This document shows positions 1-6,014 of a DNA stretch of 6,824 nucleotides, in pieces. Each line of letters opens with the position of its first letter. The stretch's first letter is position 1. A program made the translations under genes and the position numbers. Source of the DNA: a bacterium (GTDB lineage: Bacteria > Bipolaricaulota > Bipolaricaulia > UBA7950 > UBA9294); assembly GCA_030671645.1 (NCBI GenBank), contig DAOVHV010000056.1, positions 1 to 6,824 of the forward strand, given 5' to 3'. The notes beneath the pieces are model-generated. The model saw only the letters and a program-made list of their open reading frames with translations. It ran no database searches and was not told the DNA's origin.

Positions 1-1784
1 CTGGCTTGCCCGAACGAGCGAGGACGGACCCGAGCCAGCAGATCGCGTCCTTCGATGGACAGATTTGCCAACGCCCGGAAATCCAAATCGACCGGGATAA
101 CCAGATCTTCCATCCGTTGAAGGCGTTGAATTTCGCGATCCTGTTGCATGAGATAGCCCGAGTATTTCCCCTCGATCTCCGCTTCGCGAATCACAGCCTC
201 TTGAAGGGATTCCACCGCCACCAAATCGACCAGCCGAACGTTGGGCCGACGGAGCAGTTCGAACAAGCTGGCGCCGTTATGTGTCAATCGCGTGCTCCCC
301 CGACCGACCAAGCGGTCGTTGATGGGATGGGTGGGGCCGATTCGTGTGTCAAGCAATTCCGACAGGAGCTTAGTCAGGCTTTCCTTGCGGCGAACGACCT
401 GTTCGTAGCGATCATCCGGAAGCAGACCGATCCGATGTCCGATCTCGGACAGCCGAAGATCGGCATTGCCTTCGCGAAGCGTAATGCGGTATTCGGCGCG
501 CGACGGCAGCATTCGATAGGGCTCGGTAATACCCTTGGTAACCAGGTCGTCGATGAGCACGCCGATGAAGGCTTGCCCCCGAGTCAGCAGCAAGGGATCT
601 TCGCTGCGGAGCGTTCGAACGGCGTTGATTCCGGCCAGCAGGCCTTGGGCGGCCGCTTCCTCGTAACCGGTGGTCCCGTTGATCTGCCCGGCGAAATAGA
701 GGCCGCTCATGCCATTGGATTCCAGCGTCGGATGCAGATGCAGCGGATCGATGAAGTCGTATTCGAGGTTGTAGCCGTAGCGTTCAATGTGCGCGCCCTC
801 CAATCCCTGGATCGAGCGAACAATTCGCTGCTGAACCTCCGGCGAGAAGGCTGTATAGATGCCCTGAAGATAGACCTCGGCGTTGTCAATTCCTTCCGGC
901 TCCAGAAAGACCTTGTGGCTGGTTCGGCCGGGAAACTTGACGATCTTGGTTTCCAGGGACGGGCAATGGCGCGGCCCCTCGCCGGCGATCAGACCGTTGT
1001 AGTTGGAGCTTTCCTTCAGGGAATCACGAATGATGCGATGCGTGGTTTCGTTGGTGTGCGAGACATAGACCGGCAGGTCGTTGGCCAAGACGCGAGGCTG
1101 ACTCCAGAATGAGAACGCCAGCGGCAGTTCGCTGGTGTCCTGTCGTTCCAATTGCGAGACGTCGATGGTGTCGCGATGTACGCGCGGCGGGGTGCCTGTC
1201 TTGAGGCGAACAAGCGGGAATCCGTGGTCCTGAAGCGATTCAGCGAAGGCGAGTGACGGCGGCTCACCGGCGCGTCCGGCGTGATAGGCGACATCTCCCA
1301 ACAACACGCGCCCGTTGAGAAAGGTGCCCACGGCGACGACGACCGCCTTGGCCGAAATCTCCAGACCTTCTCTTAAGTGCACGCCGACGACACGATGATC
1401 GCGAACGAGGAGGCGATCGACCATTCCCTCGATGATGGATAGGCCTTCCGTGTTTTCCAGGATCCGTTTCCACGTTCGCTTGTACAAACTGCGGTCGGCT
1501 TGGGCCCGCCGCACCTGCATGGCGGCGCCCTTGCTGGAGTTGAGCATACGAATGTGGATCATCGACTCGTCGGTGACCCGAGCCATCTCCCCGCCCAATG
1601 CATCGACTTCTCGGACCAATTGCGATTTTCCCGGCCCGCCAATGGCCGGATTGCAGGGCATTTTGCCGATCTCGTTCAGATTAATCGTAAGAAGAGCCGT
1701 CGAGGCTCCCAAACGGCTGGCTGCGAGTGCTGCCTCGCAACCGGCATGCCCGGCCCCGACGACGACGACGTCATACGCGTGCAT
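1..1784 (-). CDS. mnmG: tRNA uridine-5-carboxymethylaminomethyl(34) synthesis enzyme MnmG (GidA), C-terminus cut by window edge
   Basis: With MnmE, MnmG installs the carboxymethylaminomethyl group on the wobble uridine U34 of certain tRNAs. It is a cytoplasmic FAD enzyme that also uses NADH and methylene-tetrahydrofolate (family knowledge). Reading leftwards, 594 codons are visible. Family members are about 620-630 residues, so roughly 30 C-terminal residues lie outside. Seen: an FAD dinucleotide-binding GAGHAG at residues 10-15, CNPAIGG at 44-50 with the conserved Cys44, LKTGTPPR at 194-201, the first family signature GPRHCPSLETK at 270-280 with Cys274, LEPEG at 294-298, the second signature starting AGQINGTTGYEEAAA at 365-379, and EPYRM..SRAEYR near 421-433. 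The visible end (RPRSFGQA) matches the start of the family's C-terminal helical domain. The start is ATG at 1784, preceded by AGGAG (1788-1792) with a short 3-nt gap. An in-frame TAA at 1800-1802, the stop of the upstream slipin gene, rules out a longer start. The first signature has His where the family normally has Tyr. It is not TrmFO, because both MnmG signatures and MnmG length are present. Confidence 0.97.
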   Translation of the reverse strand, partial: MHAYDVVVVGAGHAGCEAALAASRLGASTALLTINLNEIGKMPCNPAIGGPGKSQLVREVDALGGEMARVTDESMIHIRMLNSSKGAAMQVRRAQADRSLYKRTWKRILENTEGLSIIEGMVDRLLVRDHRVVGVHLREGLEISAKAVVVAVGTFLNGRVLLGDVAYHAGRAGEPPSLAFAESLQDHGFPLVRLKTGTPPRVHRDTIDVSQLERQDTSELPLAFSFWSQPRVLANDLPVYVSHTNETTHRIIRDSLKESSNYNGLIAGEGPRHCPSLETKIVKFPGRTSHKVFLEPEGIDNAEVYLQGIYTAFSPEVQQRIVRSIQGLEGAHIERYGYNLEYDFIDPLHLHPTLESNGMSGLYFAGQINGTTGYEEAAAQGLLAGINAVRTLRSEDPLLLTRGQAFIGVLIDDLVTKGITEPYRMLPSRAEYRITLREGNADLRLSEIGHRIGLLPDDRYEQVVRRKESLTKLLSELLDTRIGPTHPINDRLVGRGSTRLTHNGASLFELLRRPNVRLVDLVAVESLQEAVIREAEIEGKYSGYLMQQDREIQRLQRMEDLVIPVDLDFRALANLSIEGRDLLARVRPRSFGQA

Positions 1785-1799
1785 AGACTCCTGCTGTCT

Positions 1800-2549
1800 T
1801 TACTCCTTCTTGTCCAGCTTGAACCAACTGAGCAGATCGATCGGTACGGGGAATACGATGGTCGACGCGTTCTCGGCCGAGATATCGTTGAGCGTCTGCA
1901 GATAGCGCAGCTGAATTGCCGACGGGTGGCGGTCGATAATCGCCGCGGCTTCGCCCAGCTTGGTGGCGGCCTGCAATTCACCTTCGGCGTTGATGATCTT
2001 TGCGCGACGATCGCGCTCGGCCTCGGCTTGCCGGGCGATGGCCCGCTGCATGTCGGACGGGAGCTTGACGTCCTTGATTTCCATGTTCTTGACCTTGATC
2101 CCCCACGGGTCGGTCTGCTCGTCGACGATCTGCTGGAGCTGCATGTTGATCTTTTCTCGTTCGCCGAGGACCTGATCGAGTTCGAACCCGCCGAGAATGC
2201 TTCGAAGTGTCGTCATTGCGATCTGGCGCGTCGCCTCCATGTAGTTCTGCACTTCGACGATGGCGGCACATGGGTCGACGACGCGGAAGAACAGGACCGC
2301 GTTGACCTGGGTCGAGACGTTATCTTTGGTGATCACTTCCTGAGGAGGCACGTCGAGTGTGACCGTCCTGAGGCTGACCTTCACCATCTTGTCAACGATG
2401 GGGATGATCAGAAAGATGCCCGGTCCCTTGGCTCCTACCAGCCGTCCCAAGCGGAAAATGACGCCGCGTTCGTATTCGCGAACAACCTTGATAGCGTTGC
2501 TGAGAAACAACAGAACGATGACGACGATTGCTCCAATAATTGGATACAT
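1800..2549 (-). CDS. Slipin / stomatin-like SPFH (band 7) domain membrane protein
   Basis: The product is 249 residues. It has one N-terminal hydrophobic segment (about residues 3-19), with no cleavage site evident, followed by a stomatin-type SPFH domain. Seen: EYERGVIFRLGR at 25-36, GPGIFLIIP at 42-50, LDVPPQEVITKDNV at 65-78, TTLRSILG at 113-120, LGEREKIN at 128-135, DEQTDPWGIKV at 143-153, and an Ala/Glu/Arg-rich helix (about 165-203) likely to form a coiled coil. The end (STIVFPVPIDLL, 229-240) is typical of slipins. Family knowledge: these proteins oligomerise at the inner membrane and organise microdomains or regulate membrane proteases and channels; the precise role here is unknown. 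I chose ATG at 2549 because AGGAGG lies 7 nt upstream and the membrane segment follows at once. An in-frame extension to 2615 would add 22 residues without a comparable ribosome site. Slipins are often encoded next to an NfeD-family protein; none is in this window. The next gene is mnmG, 15 nt downstream, so the two probably share a transcript. Confidence 0.93.
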   Translation of the reverse strand: MYPIIGAIVVIVLLFLSNAIKVVREYERGVIFRLGRLVGAKGPGIFLIIPIVDKMVKVSLRTVTLDVPPQEVITKDNVSTQVNAVLFFRVVDPCAAIVEVQNYMEATRQIAMTTLRSILGGFELDQVLGEREKINMQLQQIVDEQTDPWGIKVKNMEIKDVKLPSDMQRAIARQAEAERDRRAKIINAEGELQAATKLGEAAAIIDRHPSAIQLRYLQTLNDISAENASTIVFPVPIDLLSWFKLDKKE

Positions 2550-2556
2550 GTTGACG

Positions 2557-2562
2557 CCTCCT
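2557..2562 (-). promoter_or_regulatory. Shine-Dalgarno site of the slipin gene
   Basis: A perfect AGGAGG reads on the minus strand, with 7 nt between it and the ATG at 2549. It decides the start in favour of a 249-residue product over the longer in-frame option beginning near 2615. Confidence 0.8.
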
Positions 2563-2586
2563 CGTAACGATTCGATAGCTATATAG

Positions 2587-2615
2587 ATGGTAGGTTCCCG
2601 ACTCACGGTTGTCAA
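2587..2615 (-). promoter_or_regulatory. Sigma70-type promoter for the slipin-mnmG unit
   Basis: On the minus strand a consensus -35 box TTGACA (2615-2610) is followed by a 17-bp spacer and a -10 box TACCAT (2592-2587, 4 of 6 matches to TATAAT). Transcription would start near 2580, giving a leader of about 30 nt before the slipin ATG at 2549. The -35 box and spacing are ideal, while the -10 is imperfect. A TATATA lies just downstream and could be an alternative -10, but its spacing to the TTGACA is too long. This is inferred from sequence only. Confidence 0.5.
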
Positions 2616-2646
2616 TTGTGAATCGGCGAGTCCGGCTTCGTATACT
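2616..2646 (+). promoter_or_regulatory. Candidate sigma70-type promoter for tpiA-pgsA
   Basis: TATACT at 2641-2646 is a 5-of-6 match to the -10 consensus and lies 20 nt before the tpiA ATG. The best upstream partner is TTGTGA at 2616-2621 (4 of 6), with a long 19-bp spacer. A start near 2653 would give a very short leader that still carries the ribosome site. The -10 is good, but the -35 and spacing are weak. The proposed -35 abuts the -35 of the divergent slipin promoter. Confidence 0.35.
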
Positions 2647-2666
2647 TGAGATCAAGAGGTGAGGTC

Positions 2667-3452
2667 ATGAAGCGCCGTCCGTTGATCGCTGGGAACTGGA
2701 AAATGCACAAAACCTCCCAGGAAACCCAGGAATTCATTGAGAGCTTTCTTTCCGATGTCACGAAGTTCTCCAACTGCGACGTGCTACTGATCCCACCATT
2801 CACAAGTCTCGACAGAGCCGGCCGCCTCCTTTCGGAGTCGCACGTGTTTCTAGGAGCACAAGACATGCACTCCGAGGCTTCGGGAGCCTATACCGGGGCC
2901 ATCTCGCCCGGGATGCTGGTGGCATGTGGTTGCGACTTCGTGTTGGCCGGACATTCCGAGCGGCGATACGTGTTCGGCGATTCCGATGACGTGGTAAACC
3001 GGAAACTGCATGCAGCCCTGGAGAACGAGCTTCGCCCCATCCTTTGTGTGGGCGAGACTCTGGACCAGCGCCAGGCAGATCAAACGGAGGTGGTTCTCGA
3101 AGATCAGCTTGACGGTGGGTTGAAGGGCATCGATGAAAGGATGCTGGCCGACATCGTGATTGCCTACGAGCCGGTGTGGGCCATCGGAACTGGGGAAACG
3201 GCCACACCGGAGCAGGCGCAGGCGGCCATTGCCTTCATCCGAGACTGGCTCGAGATGCACTTCAATAAGCCGGCTGCAGCTGCAATGCGCATTCTGTATG
3301 GCGGCAGCGTTAAGCCGGCCAATGCACGCAGTCTGCAGTCTCAGCCCGATATCGACGGCGCATTGATCGGAGGAGCTTCGCTTGATCCCGATTCATTCGC
3401 ACAGATCATCGCAGCCGCCCAGTCCCTGCAAGGGGTCGATGACCCATGCTGA
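2667..3452 (+). CDS. tpiA: Triosephosphate isomerase
   Basis: This enzyme interconverts dihydroxyacetone phosphate and glyceraldehyde-3-phosphate in glycolysis and gluconeogenesis. It is a cytoplasmic TIM barrel, normally a homodimer. The product is 261 residues, close to the usual ~250. All active-site elements are present: GNWKM at 9-13 with Lys12, AGHSERR at 94-100 with the electrophile His96, AYEPVWAIGTG at 166-176 with the catalytic base Glu168 and the mobile phosphate loop, and the phosphate-binding YGGSVKP at 211-217 and GALIGGASL at 231-239. It is therefore predicted to be fully active. ATG 2667 is chosen because GAGGTGA (2656-2662) provides a well-spaced ribosome site and MKRRPLIAGNWKM is the typical N-terminus. 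A TTG at 2646 would add seven residues that do not resemble the family. The stop overlaps the start of pgsA by 7 nt, so the two are probably co-transcribed and translationally coupled. The C-terminal tail after residue 250 is a few residues longer than usual. Confidence 0.98.
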   Translation: MKRRPLIAGNWKMHKTSQETQEFIESFLSDVTKFSNCDVLLIPPFTSLDRAGRLLSESHVFLGAQDMHSEASGAYTGAISPGMLVACGCDFVLAGHSERRYVFGDSDDVVNRKLHAALENELRPILCVGETLDQRQADQTEVVLEDQLDGGLKGIDERMLADIVIAYEPVWAIGTGETATPEQAQAAIAFIRDWLEMHFNKPAAAAMRILYGGSVKPANARSLQSQPDIDGALIGGASLDPDSFAQIIAAAQSLQGVDDPC

Positions 3453-3988
3453 AGACGATTCCCAATCAAATCACGATCGCTCGTCTGTTGTCGGTTCCGC
3501 TGCTGATGTATCTGATCCTGTCCGACTCCAACATCGGCCGCATCTTCGCCGTGATTCTGTTCTTTCTGGCGGCGGTATCGGACGCCGTGGACGGGTACAT
3601 CGCGCGCAGTTTCAACCAGACGTCGGTGTTCGGTCAGTTCGCGGATCCCATCGCCGACAAGTTACTCATCTCGGGTGCGTTGATTGCCTTCGTTCAACTG
3701 GGTGAGTTGACGGCAGCGGCAGTGATGGCGCTGATCGCTCGTGAGTTTCTGGTTACAGGGCTGCGCATTGTCGCCGTCCATGAAGGTCAGATCATTACTG
3801 CCAGCATCCTGGGAAAACTGAAAACGCTTTCTCACATGGTGCTGGTGCTGATTGTACTGGCGGCACGATCTTTTCCTTTAGGTCCGGGCGGCGAGATTGC
3901 CAAGACGTGGGCCCTTGTTCTGGCCATCGTACTATCAGTGATCTCCGGAGCCGAGTACTTCTACCGCTCGCGGCGCTTGTTCGTCTAA
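3446..3988 (+). CDS. pgsA: CDP-diacylglycerol--glycerol-3-phosphate 3-phosphatidyltransferase (phosphatidylglycerophosphate synthase)
   Basis: This integral membrane enzyme transfers a phosphatidyl group from CDP-diacylglycerol to sn-glycerol-3-phosphate, the committed step to phosphatidylglycerol and cardiolipin. The product is 180 residues, normal for PgsA. The CDP-alcohol phosphotransferase motif is intact at residues 49-71: D49-G50-x2-A53-R54-x8-G63-x3-D67-x3-D71, with a further Asp at 46. The N-terminal NQITIARLL (7-15) and the downstream REFLVTGLR (99-107) and GKLKT (123-127) are characteristic of PgsA rather than of phosphatidylserine or cardiolipin synthases of the same superfamily. 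Several hydrophobic segments (about 13-25, 30-47, 73-98, 129-143, 153-168) fit a polytopic membrane protein. The ATG lies inside the end of tpiA (7-nt overlap), and AAGGGG at 3430-3435 may serve as ribosome site. The neighbouring isomerase acts on dihydroxyacetone phosphate, the precursor of its substrate glycerol-3-phosphate. It converges on the yjbQ-like gene with a 24-nt gap. Confidence 0.95.
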   Translation: MLKTIPNQITIARLLSVPLLMYLILSDSNIGRIFAVILFFLAAVSDAVDGYIARSFNQTSVFGQFADPIADKLLISGALIAFVQLGELTAAAVMALIAREFLVTGLRIVAVHEGQIITASILGKLKTLSHMVLVLIVLAARSFPLGPGGEIAKTWALVLAIVLSVISGAEYFYRSRRLFV

Positions 3989-4012
3989 GGCGCGGCTGTC
4001 GCTTGCTCTTTC

Positions 4013-4432
4013 TCACCATCCGATGATCTTCACCAGTACACGTTTCTTTCGGCGTCCGTCGAATTCGCCGTAGAAAACTTGCTCCCACGGCCCGAGGTCG
4101 AGGTGTCCTTCCGTGATTGCAACGGTCACACTTCGTCCCATTACCTGGCGTTTGAGATGGGCGTCCCCGTTGTCTTCACCGGTGAGGTTGTGATCGTACT
4201 GATTGATCGGCTTGTGCGGTGCAAGTTTCTCCAGCCAGTGTTCGTAATCCCGATGCAGCCCGGCTTCGTCATCGTTGATGAACACGGACGCTGTAATGTG
4301 CATGGCATTGACGAGACAGAGACCTTCCTGGATCTCGCTTTCTCGTAAAGCAGCTTTCACTTCGCTTGTGATATTGACGAACGCACGACGTGTGGGGATT
4401 TGAAACCACAATTCCTTGCGATAACTCTTCAT
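4013..4432 (-). CDS. YjbQ / UPF0047 family protein (secondary thiamine-phosphate synthase-type enzyme)
   Basis: The product is 139 residues, nearly the same length as E. coli YjbQ. Seen: MHITASVFIND at 44-54, Asp80-His81 in QYDHNLTGED, NGDAHLK at 88-94, and the C-terminal signature region SVTVAITEGHLDLGPWEQ (101-118) followed by FYGEFDGRRKKRVLVKIIG. The conserved histidines at 45, 81 and 92 are likely metal or active-site ligands (family inference). Some members show weak thiamine-phosphate synthase activity, hence the database name, but the physiological role of the family is not settled. The start is ATG 4432: AGGAGG (4437-4442) lies 4 nt upstream and the protein then begins MKSYRKELWF, as family members do. 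An in-frame extension to 4528 would add 32 residues of unrelated composition and is rejected. The gene stands alone, convergent with pgsA and divergent from trkH, so no pathway can be read from its context. Confidence 0.92.
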   Translation of the reverse strand: MKSYRKELWFQIPTRRAFVNITSEVKAALRESEIQEGLCLVNAMHITASVFINDDEAGLHRDYEHWLEKLAPHKPINQYDHNLTGEDNGDAHLKRQVMGRSVTVAITEGHLDLGPWEQVFYGEFDGRRKKRVLVKIIGW

Positions 4433-4436
4433 CGAC

Positions 4437-4442
4437 CCTCCT
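4437..4442 (-). promoter_or_regulatory. Shine-Dalgarno site of the yjbQ-like gene
   Basis: AGGAGG on the minus strand lies 4 nt before the ATG at 4432. It supports the 139-residue product over the longer in-frame reading. Confidence 0.75.
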
Positions 4443-4492
4443 GTAGGTTCGAGCTTGGTGAACAGTGTAGCCGTTTGGCAAGACGTACGGGA

Positions 4493-4521
4493 TTCATAGC
4501 CAGGCCGGGAGGCGATAGAAT
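4493..4521 (+). promoter_or_regulatory. Candidate sigma70-type promoter for trkH-trkA
   Basis: TAGAAT at 4516-4521 (5 of 6 to the -10 consensus) is preceded by TTCATA at 4493-4498 (4 of 6 to TTGACA) with a 17-bp spacer. A start near 4528 would leave a short leader containing AAGGGGGA before the trkH ATG. The rest of the 110-bp gap shared with the divergent yjbQ-like gene shows no clear promoter for that gene; a TACACT on the minus strand lacks a matching -35. Confidence 0.35.
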
Positions 4522-4542
4522 CGGGCACCGCAAAGGGGGAAC

Positions 4543-6009
4543 ATGAGAAGCATGCGATCGGTTCTCTATTATCTGGGCATCATCCTGATCGCCTTCTCTG
4601 TGCTCCAAGCAGCTCCTCTCGCCATCAGTGCGTTGTACAAAGAGACGGTTGAGTTTCCGATGCGAATCTACGCTATCCCGGCCATTATCAGCTTGGGCAT
4701 CGGCCTGGTGCTCGTTTCGCTGCTCAAACCACGGCCCATGACCCCTCGACTTTCGATGGCAGTGGGAGCGCTGGGTTGGTTCGCGCTTTCGTTGCTGGGC
4801 GGTGTCCCCTATTGGCTGGCCTTGGATATCAGTTTCTTCGACGCCTTCTATGAAGCAGTCAGCGGCTTCACCACCACCGGAGCCACCGTCTTAGCGGGGC
4901 TGCAATGGCTTCCCAAGAGCATTCTGTTCTGGCGCGCGTTGACGCAATGGATCGGAGGGCTGGGCATCTTCACGTTGTTCTTGTTCGTGATGCGGGAATC
5001 CGGCGCCCGTCATTCGTTGATGGGTGCGGAAACACATAAAGCGGCTTCCGAGCGATTCTCCCCGGGCGTCTTCAGTTCATTGCGGATTCTCTGGTTGATC
5101 TATGGAGGTTTGACACTCGTTTGCGGGTTACTGCTGTGGGTGGAGGGCATGACGCCGTTCGATGCCGCCGCTCATGCGTTGACCACTCTCTCAACGGGAG
5201 GATTCTCCACTCAAGACGCCAGCATCGGGTACTTCGCACAAGCTGGATTCGATCATGCTGTCGCCATCGAGTACACGATTCTCGCCTTCATGTTCCTGGG
5301 AGGAACGAGCTTTCTTGTCTTCTGGAATCTGCTGCGCCGTAGATGGCGGTCGATCTCCGGAAATGTCGAGTTGAAGATCTGGATTCTCCTGTTGTTGTTT
5401 GCCGGCAGTCTGGTTGTGCTGGCGGATCGGTCGAATGCGACCACGATCGGCTGGCATGCTCATATCCGCAGGTCATTATTTCATGTCGTTTCCATTGCCA
5501 CCAGTACCGGATTTACGATTCGCGATTTGTCGACAACATGGTTCTCGCCGGGAACACTACAGGTGTTGCTCACGCTCATGCTGATCGGCGGATGCGTCGG
5601 CTCGACGGCGGGCGGACTCAAGGTGTTTCGAGTTTCGGTGCTGGGAAGCTTATTGCGGCATCGTCTGAGAACCATCTTGGGTTCTCGTCTCGAAGTGATG
5701 CCGCAACAACTGGGGCGACATCGCCTGGATCGTACCGAGATCGAACGAACGGTGTCCGTCGTGGTCGCATGGGGACTGTTCCTTTGGATCGGATGGATGC
5801 TGACGACGCTGGTGGGACGTCTCGATGGCTGGGCGTCGCTTTCCGGGATGGTATCGGCGTTGGGGAACATAGGGCCTCATTACATTCAACCATCCGTTAG
5901 AGCGAATCTAGGTCCGGCTGTGAAAGCTGTCTATGTGCTGGCCATGATTGCCGGCCGACTCGAGATTCTTCCGTTGATCATCTTGTTCTCTCGCAGGACG
6001 TGGAGGTAA
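4543..6009 (+). CDS. trkH: Trk/Ktr-type potassium uptake channel subunit TrkH
   Basis: This is the membrane subunit of a potassium uptake system, a member of the superfamily of K+ transporters with four pseudo-repeats of a membrane-pore-membrane unit. The product is 488 residues, close to the ~480 of TrkH. All four selectivity-filter loops are visible: TTTGAT at 110-115, LSTGGFST at 216-223, ATSTGFT at 319-325 and ALGNIGP at 439-445. The third repeat has the family's intramembrane gate region GGCVGSTAGGLKVFR (349-363), and the last has GRLEILPL (471-478). The N-terminal hydrophobic region before the first repeat (about 7-60) fits the TrkH-type extra hairpin. ATG 4543 is preceded by AAGGGGGA (4533-4540); an in-frame ATG at 4552 is possible but worse spaced. 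The fourth loop continues with His446 where a Gly commonly follows. The regulatory subunit gene begins 5 nt after the stop, so the two make one operon. Confidence 0.96.
   Translation: MRSMRSVLYYLGIILIAFSVLQAAPLAISALYKETVEFPMRIYAIPAIISLGIGLVLVSLLKPRPMTPRLSMAVGALGWFALSLLGGVPYWLALDISFFDAFYEAVSGFTTTGATVLAGLQWLPKSILFWRALTQWIGGLGIFTLFLFVMRESGARHSLMGAETHKAASERFSPGVFSSLRILWLIYGGLTLVCGLLLWVEGMTPFDAAAHALTTLSTGGFSTQDASIGYFAQAGFDHAVAIEYTILAFMFLGGTSFLVFWNLLRRRWRSISGNVELKIWILLLLFAGSLVVLADRSNATTIGWHAHIRRSLFHVVSIATSTGFTIRDLSTTWFSPGTLQVLLTLMLIGGCVGSTAGGLKVFRVSVLGSLLRHRLRTILGSRLEVMPQQLGRHRLDRTEIERTVSVVVAWGLFLWIGWMLTTLVGRLDGWASLSGMVSALGNIGPHYIQPSVRANLGPAVKAVYVLAMIAGRLEILPLIILFSRRTWR
6002..6006 (+). promoter_or_regulatory. 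Shine-Dalgarno site of trkA, inside the trkH 3' end
   Basis: GGAGG forms part of the last codons of trkH directly before its TAA and lies 8 nt upstream of the trkA ATG at 6015. It decides that start over a GTG at 6000 that overlaps trkH, and it suggests translational coupling of the two subunits. Confidence 0.75.
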
Positions 6010-6014
6010 GGACC

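Noticed and set aside
6..1112. Long plus-strand open frame (368 codons) antisense to mnmG
   Set aside because: It lies opposite a well-supported mnmG reading frame, has no recognisable domain and low-complexity Gln/Asp/Arg content. It is a codon-bias shadow.
1757..1771. CGA-type trinucleotide run at the start of mnmG
   Set aside because: It is the codon run for the four valines of the first Rossmann beta strand, a conserved hydrophobic strand, not a separate repeat element.
1500..2567. Long plus-strand open frame (355 codons) antisense to the mnmG 5' end and the slipin gene
   Set aside because: It spans two genes and their junction on the other strand, and its Asp/His/Leu-rich product resembles a reverse-strand translation rather than a protein family.
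2575..2582. ATAGCTAT palindrome in the slipin leader
   Set aside because: Eight bases in an AT-rich stretch near the expected transcription start are too short to call an operator, and no second copy was seen.
3966..4012. Possible bidirectional terminator between pgsA and the yjbQ-like gene (GCGCTT...AAGGCGC)
   Set aside because: Only about six base pairs with a bulge can form, and no T-run follows on either strand. The 24-nt gap shows no convincing intrinsic terminator.
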